A DNA stretch of 7,322 bases. It comes from Candidatus Odyssella thessalonicensis. GTDB lineage: Bacteria > Pseudomonadota > Alphaproteobacteria > Bin65. The notes under the pieces are model-generated. The model made no database searches, had not been told where the DNA came from, and saw only the letters and a list, made by a program, of their open reading frames with translations. Positions 1 to 6,043 of this stretch are shown here, piece by piece (positions within the stretch are counted from its first letter, which is position 1; each line of letters opens with the position of its first letter). The stretch is taken from assembly GCA_005240015.1 (NCBI GenBank), contig SBBV01000288.1, forward strand, positions 1 through 7,322. Reading direction: 5' to 3'. The translations under genes and the position numbers were made by a program.

Positions 1-417
1 ATGATGAATTCCGAGATCGCGACCTCGGTGGCGCTCGGCGCCAAGCTCATCGTCGTCGTGCTCGACAACCGCGGCTTCGGCTGCATCCACCGCCTGCAGC
101 AGGCCTCGGGCGCCGCGGCCTTCAACAACCTCCGCGACGGCGCGTCGCCGCGGATCGATTTCGCGGCCCATGCGCGGAGCCTCGGCGCCGGCGCGGTGAA
201 GGTCGACGGCATCGCCGCGCTGGAGGCGGAGCTGGCCCGAGCGCGGCGGGCCAAGGCGACGTCCGTCATTGTGATCGAGACCGACCCGGCCGTGTCGACG
301 GCGGCGGGCGGCGCGTGGTGGGACGTGGCGGTGAGCGATGCGCCCCGCAGCGCCGCGGCGCGGCGCGCGCGTCGCGCCTACGAGTCCAACCGCCGCCGAC
401 AGGTCTTGGGGGCGTGA
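1..417 (+). CDS. iolD: 3D-(3,5/4)-trihydroxycyclohexane-1,2-dione acylhydrolase IolD, C-terminal part (5' end outside window)
   Basis: This is the last 138 codons of IolD, the ThDP-dependent hydrolase that opens the cyclic diketone made by IolE to give 5-deoxy-glucuronate in cytoplasmic inositol catabolism. The family is about 610-640 residues long, so roughly three quarters of the protein lies upstream. The ATG at position 1 is an internal codon and not a start: in IolD the residues MMNSEIATS directly follow the GDG of the ThDP/Mg-binding motif. The end of that motif is visible here as LDNRG (residues 21-25, Asn23), followed by GCIHRLQQ and FNNL, which are typical of IolD. The tail is Arg/Ala-rich (YESNRRRQ) and ends at TGA 415-417. 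That stop overlaps the probable GTG start of iolE, which suggests translational coupling. Other ThDP enzymes such as acetolactate synthase are less likely, given the IolD-specific residues and the three iol genes that follow. Confidence 0.95.
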   Translation: MMNSEIATSVALGAKLIVVVLDNRGFGCIHRLQQASGAAAFNNLRDGASPRIDFAAHARSLGAGAVKVDGIAALEAELARARRAKATSVIVIETDPAVSTAAGGAWWDVAVSDAPRSAAARRARRAYESNRRRQVLGA

Positions 418-1310
418 CGTCCGTGCCGCTGCGCCTCGGAATCAACCCGCTCACCTGGAGCAACGACGACATGCCCGAGCTCGGCGCCGCCACGCCGCTC
501 GAGACCTGTCTTTCCGAAGCCAAGGCAGCGGGCTACGCCGGCGTCGAGCTCGGCAACAAGTTCCCGCGCAAAGCCGAAACGCTGCGCCCGATCCTGGCGC
601 GGCACGGCCTCGACCTCGTCTCGGGCTGGTACAGCGCGCGTCTGCTCGAGCGCTCGGTCGCCGACGAGATTGCTGCCGCCGCAGATCACGCAGCGCTGCT
701 GTCGGCGCTGGGTTGTAACGTGATGGTGTTCGCGGAAATGTCGGGCTGCGTGCACGGCCAGCGCAAGACGCCGGTCTCCCGCCGGCCGGTCTTGCCGGAA
801 AACCGGTGGAAAGAGTTCGGCGCCCGCCTGACGGCGATGGCGGCGCATCTCGAGAGCCGCGGACTGCGCCTCGCCTATCACCACCACATGGGAACGGTGG
901 TGGAGACCGAGGCAGAGATCGACCGGCTCATGGCCGCGACCGGCCCGGCGGTGGGCCTGCTGCTCGACACCGGCCATCTCATCTATGCCGGCGGCGACCC
1001 CGTCGCCGTCGCGCAACGCCATGCTGCGCGCATCGTCCATGTACATTGCAAGGATGTGCGCGCCGCCGTTTTGGCGGCCGTGAGGGCGCGCGGCTCGAGC
1101 TTTCTCGATGCGGTGCTGGACGGCGTCTTCACGGTCCCCGGCGACGGCATGGTCGATTACAAACAGGTATTGCCGCCGCTGAAGCGCGCGGGCTATCGCG
1201 GCTGGCTCGTGGTCGAAGCCGAGCAGGACCCGGCCAAGGCCCATCCGCTCACCTATGCGCGCCTGGGGTATAAGACGCTCTCGGCGGTGGCCCGCGAGAT
1301 CTGGGGCTAG
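414..1310 (+). CDS. iolE: Myo-inosose-2 dehydratase IolE
   Basis: IolE removes water from 2-keto-myo-inositol (scyllo-inosose) to give 3D-(3,5/4)-trihydroxycyclohexane-1,2-dione, the substrate of IolD. It belongs to the xylose-isomerase-like TIM-barrel superfamily and is normally metal dependent. With a GTG start at 414 the protein has 298 residues, close to the roughly 297 of Bacillus IolE. Family motifs are the N-terminal GINPLTWSNDD (residues 9-19), YHHHMGT (155-161), LLDTGH (183-188), VHVHCKDVR (208-216), FTVPGDG (239-245) and VVEAEQDP (266-273). These include the expected acidic and His metal ligands. The start is uncertain. GTG 414 overlaps the iolD stop (GTGA), while GTG 423 (295 residues) lies 10 nt after a GGGGG run at 408-412. 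Both keep the conserved N-terminus. A longer reading back to ATG 315 is rejected because it lies inside iolD and adds a low-complexity leader. Confidence 0.95.
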   Translation: MTSVPLRLGINPLTWSNDDMPELGAATPLETCLSEAKAAGYAGVELGNKFPRKAETLRPILARHGLDLVSGWYSARLLERSVADEIAAAADHAALLSALGCNVMVFAEMSGCVHGQRKTPVSRRPVLPENRWKEFGARLTAMAAHLESRGLRLAYHHHMGTVVETEAEIDRLMAATGPAVGLLLDTGHLIYAGGDPVAVAQRHAARIVHVHCKDVRAAVLAAVRARGSSFLDAVLDGVFTVPGDGMVDYKQVLPPLKRAGYRGWLVVEAEQDPAKAHPLTYARLGYKTLSAVAREIWG

Positions 1311-1314
1311 GAGG
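1309..1314 (+). promoter_or_regulatory. Strong ribosome binding site for iolB
   Basis: A perfect AGGAGG lies 5 nt before the iolB ATG at 1320 and overlaps the iolE TAG stop (1308-1310). It fixes the iolB start and indicates that iolB is independently and efficiently initiated, unlike the coupled genes on either side. Confidence 0.8.
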
Positions 1315-1319
1315 CTAGC

Positions 1320-2135
1320 ATGGCGCTCCACATCACCGCGCATCGAGCCGGCTTCGGCCCGGGCCTCACGACGATCACGCACTGCGACGATGCCGAGGAG
1401 CCCACCGGCATCGGCTTCGCGGTGTTGACGCTCGGCGCCGGCGAAATCTATCGCGAGACGACACCGTCTGAATGCGCGTTCCTGCTCATGTCGGGCAATG
1501 CCGTCGTCACCGTAGGGAATCGCCAAGAGCGTATCGGCCGGGCCTCGCTGTTCGACGATAGCCCGAGCGCCGTGCACCTGGCGGTACATGCCGAGCTCAA
1601 GATCGAGGCCGAGAGCGCGTGCGAGTTTACGGTCTATCGCACCGCCAACCGGAAGCCGTTCGCGCCGCGCGTGTTCCTGCCGGCCGACACGGCCGACGAG
1701 CACCGCGGCAAGGGCCAGGTCGGCGGCGCGTGCCTCAGGCTCGTGCGCACGATCTTCGACCGCACGAAGGCCGATCCCAACGCCGAGCTCGTGCTCGGCG
1801 AGGTCGTGACGCTGCCGGGGCGGTGGTCGAGCTATCCGCCCCATCACCATCCGCAGCCCGAGATCTACCACTATCGCTTCACGCACGAGCAGGGCTACGG
1901 CCACGCCGAGCTCGGCGAAGAGGTGCTCAAGATCCGGCAATACGACACGGTGAAGATCCTCGCCGGCAATGACCATGCGCAATGCGCGGCGCCCGGCTAC
2001 GGCATGTATTACGCCTGGGTGATCCGCCACCTGCCGGGCAATCCCTACACGGTGCCCGAGTTCACGGCCGAGCATCGCTGGACGATGGAGCCGGGCGCGG
2101 CGGTCTGGCGGCCCAAGGGCCTCGACGATGCCTGA
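1320..2135 (+). CDS. iolB: 5-deoxy-glucuronate isomerase IolB (KduI/IolB family, divergent subtype)
   Basis: IolB converts 5-deoxy-glucuronate to 2-deoxy-5-keto-D-gluconate, the substrate of IolC. The 271-residue length equals that of Bacillus IolB, and the protein is a metal-dependent bicupin. The best anchors are EHRGKG (127-132) and WSSYPPHHH (169-177). Candidate metal ligands, by comparison with KduI (two His, one Glu, one distal His), are His175 and His177, Glu181 in PEIYHYRF, and His219 in NDHAQCAAPGY. The segment between the His cluster and the Glu is much shorter than in the common IolB form, which has a longer acidic insertion of the LPEES type here, so this looks like a separate IolB branch. 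The start is set by AGGAGG five bases upstream. The gene lies between iolE (9-nt gap) and iolC (8-nt overlap), which strongly supports the assignment over KduI of pectin catabolism. Confidence 0.9.
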   Translation: MALHITAHRAGFGPGLTTITHCDDAEEPTGIGFAVLTLGAGEIYRETTPSECAFLLMSGNAVVTVGNRQERIGRASLFDDSPSAVHLAVHAELKIEAESACEFTVYRTANRKPFAPRVFLPADTADEHRGKGQVGGACLRLVRTIFDRTKADPNAELVLGEVVTLPGRWSSYPPHHHPQPEIYHYRFTHEQGYGHAELGEEVLKIRQYDTVKILAGNDHAQCAAPGYGMYYAWVIRHLPGNPYTVPEFTAEHRWTMEPGAAVWRPKGLDDA

Positions 2136-4062
2136 CGCGATGCCGGCGGGCCGCGCGCTCGATTTCATCGCCATGGGGCGCGCCGCGGTCGACCTCTACG
2201 GCGAGCAGATCGGCGGCAGGCTCGAGGACATGACGAGCTTCGCCAAGTATCTCGGCGGCTGCCCGGCCAACATCTCGGTCGGCGCCGCGCGCCTCGGCTT
2301 GAGGCCGGCGATGATCACGCGCGTCGGCGACGAGCACATGGGCCGCTTCGTGCGCGAGACGCTGGCGGCCGAAGGCGTCGACGTGAGCCACGTGAAGACC
2401 GATCCCAAGCGTCTCACCGCGCTCGTGATCCTCGGCATCCGCGACCGCGAGACCTTCCCGCTCATCTTCTATCGCACCGATTGCGCCGACATGGCGATCG
2501 CACCCGACGATTTCGACGCCGCCTTCATCGCCCGCGCCAAGGCGCTCGTCGTCACCGGCACGCATTTCTCGCGCCCCGATATCGACGCCACCTGCCGCAC
2601 AGCGATCCGCCATGCGCGGGCGGCCGACACCAAGGTCGTCTTCGACATCGATTACCGACCGGTCCTGTGGGGACTTACCAGCCCCGGCCTCGGCGAAAAC
2701 CGGTTCGTCGCCTCCGACACGGTATCGGCGCATCTCCAGACGATCGTGCCGCTCTGCGACCTCGTCGTCGGCACCGAAGAGGAGATCCACATCGCCGGCG
2801 GCAGCGAGGACACGCTCGCGGCGCTGCGGCGCTTGCGCGAGATCTCGCGCGCCACGCTGGTGCTGAAACGTGGCGCCCAGGGCTGCATCGTCTTTACCGG
2901 CCCGATCCCGAACCGGCTCGAAGACGGCATCGTCGGGCCCGGCTTTCCCGTGGAAGTCTTCAACGTGCTCGGCGCCGGCGACGGCTTCATGGCCGGATTG
3001 CTGCGCGGCTGGCTCACCGGCGCCGACTGGACCGAGTCGTGCCGCATCGCCAATGCCTGCGGCGCGCTCGTCGTGGCGCGCCACGGCTGCGCGCCGGCCA
3101 TGCCGAGCTGGGCCGAGCTTGCCGATTTCCTCGCCCGCGCCGCGAAGGGAGAAACGCCGGCCGCGCTGCACGAGGATGCGCGCATCGCCCACCTCCACCG
3201 CACCACGACCGGGCGCAAGCCTTGGCCGGAGGTGTGCGCGTTGGCGTTCGACCATCGCTGGCAGTTCGAGGAGCTGGCGCAGAAGCACGGCAAGGGCGCC
3301 GCGGACATCCGGCATGTCAAGAAGCTGATCGCGGCGGCGATCCGACGCGCCGGCGAGGGCGTGCGCGGGGCCGGCGTGATCCTCGACGACCGCTTCGGCC
3401 GCGACGCGCTTCATGCGCTGAGCGGACGCGGGCTCTGGATCGCACGGCCGGTCGAGCAGCCGCGCACCACGCCGCTGGTCTACGAGCATGGACCCGACAT
3501 CACCACGACATTGCGCGCCTGGCCCGCCGAGCACATCGTCAAGGTCCTCATCTACTACCAGCCCGACGATCCCCCCGAGCTGCGCGCCACGCAGGAACAG
3601 CGCGTCGCAGGGCTGCTGCGCGCCTGCGTCGCCACCGGCCACGAATTCCTCCTCGAGATCATCCCGCCGCGCAGCGAGCCGGGGGCCGACGGGGCGAGCG
3701 TGATCGGAGCGGTCGAGCGCTTCTACGCCGCCGGCATCCGGCCCGATTGGTGGAAGCTGCCGCCGCTGCCCGATGCCGCCGCCTGGCGCAAGCTCGGCGA
3801 CATCGTCCGCGCCAACGACGCGCAGTGCCGCGGCATCCTCGTGCTCGGCCAGGACGTCTCGGAGGCGCAGCTCATGGATGCGTTCGACGCCGCGGCAGAC
3901 GAGCAGGCAGTGCGCGGTTTCGCGATCGGCCGCTCAATCTTCTGGGGACCGGCGGCGGCGTGGTTCGCGGGCGAGATCGGCGATGCCGCCGCGATCGACG
4001 CCGTGGCCGAGAACTATGCACGCGTCGTCGCGATCTGGCGCGCGCGCCGGCGCCGCGGCTAG
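2128..4062 (+). CDS. iolC: Bifunctional 5-dehydro-2-deoxygluconokinase / DUF2090 putative phospho-aldolase (IolC fusion)
   Basis: The 644-residue protein has two domains. Residues about 11-340 are a PfkB-family sugar kinase that phosphorylates 2-deoxy-5-keto-D-gluconate using ATP. It has the N-terminal motif GGCPAN (43-48) and the C-terminal signature LGAGDGF (281-287), with Asp285 as predicted catalytic base. Residues about 358-640 are a DUF2090 domain beginning near RTTTGRKPWPEVCALAFDHRW. Several segments align by eye with LacD-type class I aldolases: VKVLIYYQPDD (Lys472), FLLEIIPP, WWKLPPLPD (Lys543) and GFAIGRSIFWG (597-607). Lys543 is the best candidate Schiff-base lysine. The fusion would join two consecutive steps, phosphorylation and cleavage to dihydroxyacetone phosphate plus malonate semialdehyde, replacing the class II aldolase IolJ. 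The aldolase role is inferred from family and context. ATG 2128 is preferred because AAGGG (2115-2119) lies 8 nt upstream and it overlaps the iolB stop. ATG 2140 is an alternative without a visible ribosome binding site. Confidence 0.94.
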   Translation: MPDAMPAGRALDFIAMGRAAVDLYGEQIGGRLEDMTSFAKYLGGCPANISVGAARLGLRPAMITRVGDEHMGRFVRETLAAEGVDVSHVKTDPKRLTALVILGIRDRETFPLIFYRTDCADMAIAPDDFDAAFIARAKALVVTGTHFSRPDIDATCRTAIRHARAADTKVVFDIDYRPVLWGLTSPGLGENRFVASDTVSAHLQTIVPLCDLVVGTEEEIHIAGGSEDTLAALRRLREISRATLVLKRGAQGCIVFTGPIPNRLEDGIVGPGFPVEVFNVLGAGDGFMAGLLRGWLTGADWTESCRIANACGALVVARHGCAPAMPSWAELADFLARAAKGETPAALHEDARIAHLHRTTTGRKPWPEVCALAFDHRWQFEELAQKHGKGAADIRHVKKLIAAAIRRAGEGVRGAGVILDDRFGRDALHALSGRGLWIARPVEQPRTTPLVYEHGPDITTTLRAWPAEHIVKVLIYYQPDDPPELRATQEQRVAGLLRACVATGHEFLLEIIPPRSEPGADGASVIGAVERFYAAGIRPDWWKLPPLPDAAAWRKLGDIVRANDAQCRGILVLGQDVSEAQLMDAFDAAADEQAVRGFAIGRSIFWGPAAAWFAGEIGDAAAIDAVAENYARVVAIWRARRRRG

Positions 4063-4066
4063 GCGC

Positions 4067-4852
4067 ATGCCCGACAAGGCGCTGGAGAAACGCCATCGCG
4101 CCGCCTGCGCGATCGCGCGCGAGGCCGGAGCGCTCATGCGCCGGTTGTTCGCGCGCCGCGCCGCCGGCACGTATGAGCTCAAGGGCGATCATGACTACCT
4201 CACCGAGGCCGACGGCAGGGTCGAGCGGCTGATCGTGAAGCGTATCGAGGAGGCGTTTCCAGGCGACACCGTGTTCGGCGAGGAGGGCGGCGGACGCATG
4301 TCGTCGCAGGTGTGGGTCATCGACCCGATCGACGGAACCGCCAATTTCGCGCGCGGCATTCCGCATTTCTGCACTTCGATCGCGTTCGTGCGCGAGGGGC
4401 GCACCGCGCTCGGCGCCATCTGCAATCCGGTGCTGAACGAGCTGTTCGCGGCGCGGCGCGGCGGCGGCGCCACACTCAACGGCAAGCCGATGCGCGTCAG
4501 CGGCACCACCGATATCCGCCGCGCCACCTTCGAGCTCGGCTGGTCGACCCGGCGGCCGCTCGCCGACTATGTGGCGATGGTGGGCAGGGTCACGGCCACG
4601 GGCGCCGGCTTCCAGCGCGCCGGCTCGGGCGCGCTCGGCATCGCCTATGTGGCGGCCGGGCGCATCGACGGCTATGCCGAGCTGCACATCAACGCCTGGG
4701 ACGCGCTGGCCGGATTGCTCATGGTCGAGGAAGCGGACGGGCGGACCAACGATTTCCTCGGCAAGAACGGCTTGACCGAGGGCAATCTCGTGGTGGCCGC
4801 GACGCCGGGCCTCTATCCGGCCCTCTTCGCCGCGGCGGCCGCCGGCGCCTGA
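4067..4852 (+). CDS. Inositol monophosphatase family protein
   Basis: This 261-residue protein belongs to the Mg-dependent, lithium-sensitive IMPase fold. The family hydrolyses inositol-1-phosphate and related sugar or nucleotide phosphates. The metal-binding and catalytic motifs are intact: a DYLTEAD segment (43-49) in the position of the usual DxVTxAD, GEEGGG (71-76, Glu72/Glu73), DPIDGTANF (86-94, Asp86, Asp89, Thr91) and WDALAG (211-216, Asp212). There is no signal peptide or membrane segment, so it should act in the cytoplasm. The ATG starts 4 nt after the iolC stop. AGG at 4061-4063 is only 3 nt from it, so translation probably depends on coupling to iolC. The position between inositol catabolism genes and an AfuA-like transporter suggests that it releases free inositol or another polyol from a phosphate ester. 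The family has wide substrate range (fructose-1,6-bisphosphate, histidinol phosphate, PAP), so the exact substrate cannot be read from sequence. Confidence 0.93.
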   Translation: MPDKALEKRHRAACAIAREAGALMRRLFARRAAGTYELKGDHDYLTEADGRVERLIVKRIEEAFPGDTVFGEEGGGRMSSQVWVIDPIDGTANFARGIPHFCTSIAFVREGRTALGAICNPVLNELFAARRGGGATLNGKPMRVSGTTDIRRATFELGWSTRRPLADYVAMVGRVTATGAGFQRAGSGALGIAYVAAGRIDGYAELHINAWDALAGLLMVEEADGRTNDFLGKNGLTEGNLVVAATPGLYPALFAAAAAGA

Positions 4853-4956
4853 TCGCCTGGAGGCGATGCCGTCGCGATGCTAAGCTGAAGCAAGAGAAGC
4901 GATGCGGGCAGCCGGCGATGTACCGGTGAGGCCCGCGCAGAAACGGAGGAAACATC
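4853..4956 (+). other. 104-nt intergenic gap, the largest non-coding stretch in the window
   Basis: The gap separates the iol/IMPase block from the transporter genes. It begins with a 6-bp inverted repeat, ATCGCC at 4852-4857 and GGCGAT at 4862-4867, around a 4-nt loop. No T-tract follows, so it is not a convincing intrinsic terminator. The gap also holds several GCGATGC-like repeats (near 4863, 4874 and 4900). I see no clear -35/-10 pair. The gap could hold a promoter for the transporter, but the sequence alone does not establish this. Confidence 0.4.
4945..4949 (+). promoter_or_regulatory. Ribosome binding site of the solute-binding protein gene
   Basis: GGAGG, within ACGGAGGAAA, lies 7 nt before ATG 4957. 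It is a near-ideal Shine-Dalgarno sequence and decides the start in favour of the ATG that opens directly into a signal peptide. Strong initiation fits a binding protein made in excess over its permease. Confidence 0.8.
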
Positions 4957-6000
4957 ATGGCGATCGCCGGAATGTCCGGGCGGTACGCGCTTGCCGCCGT
5001 TGTCTCGGTGCTTGGCGCCATCGGTTCGGGCCACGCTCAGGCGCAAGGCAACCTCGTCCTCTATTGCGCGGTGCAGGAGGAGTGGTGCCGCGCCATGGTC
5101 AATGCGTTCGAGCGCAAGACCGGCATCAAGGTGGCGATGACGCGCAAGAGCTCGGGCGAGTTCTACGCCCAGGTGAAGGCCGAATCGGCCAATCCGCGCG
5201 GCGATATCTGGTGGGGCGGAACTGGCGACCCGCACATGCAGGCCGCGGAGGAAGGCCTGACCCAGCCCTACCGCTCGCCCAACATGGCCGGCCTCCACGA
5301 CTGGGCAGTGCGGCAGTGGCAGCAATCGAAGGAGCGCGCGGTGGGCGTCTATGCCGGGGCGCTCGGCTTCGGCTTCAACACCAAGCTGCTCGCTGCCAAG
5401 AACCTGCCCGAGCCCAAATGCTGGGCCGATCTGCTCAATCCAAAGCTCAAGGACGAAGTCCAGGTCGCCGACCCCAACTCCTCGGGCACCTCCTACACCA
5501 TGCTGGCGACGATGGTGCAGCTGATGGGCGAGGATGCGGCGTTCGATTATCTCAAGAAGCTTCACCGCAACATCAACCAATACACGAAGTCGGGCGCGGC
5601 ACCGGCCAAGGCGACCAGCACCGGCGAGACGCTGGTCGGCATCACCTTCCTCCACGACATGGTGACGTTCATCGTCGGCAAGGCGCCGATCAAGACCGTG
5701 GCGCCGTGCGAGGGCACCGGCTACGAGATCGGCTCGATGAGCATCATCAAGGGCGCGCGTAATCTCGAGAACGCGAAGAAATGGTACGACTGGGCGCTGA
5801 CCACGGAGGCGCAGTCGATCGGCGCGGCGGCGAAGGCGTTCCAGGTGCCCTCGCACCGCGAGGCCAAGCCGCCGGACGAGGCGCCGGATTTCAGGACCAT
5901 CAAGTTCATCCAATACGACTTCGCCAAATATGGCTCGTCCGCCGAGCGCCGGCGCCTGCTCGCGAAGTGGGACAAAGAGGTGAAGAGCCTGCCCAAATGA
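4957..6000 (+). CDS. Periplasmic ABC transporter solute-binding protein, AfuA-like (sugar-phosphate type)
   Basis: The 347-residue precursor has a signal peptide with hydrophobic core at residues 10-25 and likely cleavage after AQA (27-29), so the mature protein is periplasmic. It belongs to the extracellular solute-binding family often auto-annotated as ferric-iron or putrescine/spermidine binding. Visible family motifs are LVLYCA (33-38), DIWWGGTGDP (83-92), YRSPN (105-109), ADPNSSGTSYT (171-181), QYTKSG (208-213), FLHD (231-234), PCEGTGYE (250-257) and YDFAKYGSS (320-328). From memory this pattern matches AfuA, which binds glucose-6-phosphate and related hexose phosphates. His233, Asp234 and Glu252 sit where I recall AfuA having sugar contacts. 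The adjacent tyrosine pair that holds iron in FbpA is absent: Tyr209 is preceded by Gln. Four Cys (37, 44, 155, 251) could form disulfides. The permease begins 35 nt downstream. The true ligand is unknown; a phosphorylated polyol is the best guess from context. Confidence 0.9.
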   Translation: MAIAGMSGRYALAAVVSVLGAIGSGHAQAQGNLVLYCAVQEEWCRAMVNAFERKTGIKVAMTRKSSGEFYAQVKAESANPRGDIWWGGTGDPHMQAAEEGLTQPYRSPNMAGLHDWAVRQWQQSKERAVGVYAGALGFGFNTKLLAAKNLPEPKCWADLLNPKLKDEVQVADPNSSGTSYTMLATMVQLMGEDAAFDYLKKLHRNINQYTKSGAAPAKATSTGETLVGITFLHDMVTFIVGKAPIKTVAPCEGTGYEIGSMSIIKGARNLENAKKWYDWALTTEAQSIGAAAKAFQVPSHREAKPPDEAPDFRTIKFIQYDFAKYGSSAERRRLLAKWDKEVKSLPK

Positions 6001-6029
6001 TCCGCGGCGCCCGCTGATCGCGCGTCAGG

Positions 6030-6043
6030 CGCGCCATGGCGCG
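6030..6043. repeat. 14-bp perfect palindrome over the permease start codon
   Basis: CGCGCCATGGCGCG reads the same on both strands and contains the ATG at 6036. It also overlaps the 8-bp palindrome GGCGCGCC (6028-6035). With no loop it cannot make a good intramolecular hairpin in full, but parts of it could pair and lower access to the start codon, or it could be a dimeric-protein site. At this GC content chance is also a reasonable explanation. Confidence 0.35.

Noticed and set aside
1..417. A complete 138-residue gene starting at ATG 1
   Set aside because: The first residues are the middle of the ThDP-binding motif of IolD, so the ATG is an internal codon of a gene cut by the window edge.
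378..2174. 598-codon open frame on the minus strand
   Set aside because: It lies opposite iolE and iolB, whose products are clearly recognisable. Its translation is Arg/Ala/His-rich without any family motif, typical of antisense frames in GC-rich DNA.
2062..3642. 526-codon open frame on the minus strand
   Set aside because: It is antisense to the kinase domain of iolC, has low-complexity composition and no recognisable domain.
2481..4232. 583-codon plus-strand frame
   Set aside because: It is an alternative frame inside iolC and the IMPase gene. The product is extremely Arg-rich and matches no protein family.
4852..4867. Inverted repeat as a rho-independent terminator
   Set aside because: The stem is only 6 bp and no run of T follows it.
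5997..6017. Alternative permease start at ATG 5997, overlapping the binding-protein stop
   Set aside because: It is in the permease frame, but a TGA at 6015-6017 ends it after six codons, so translation must begin later, at 6036.
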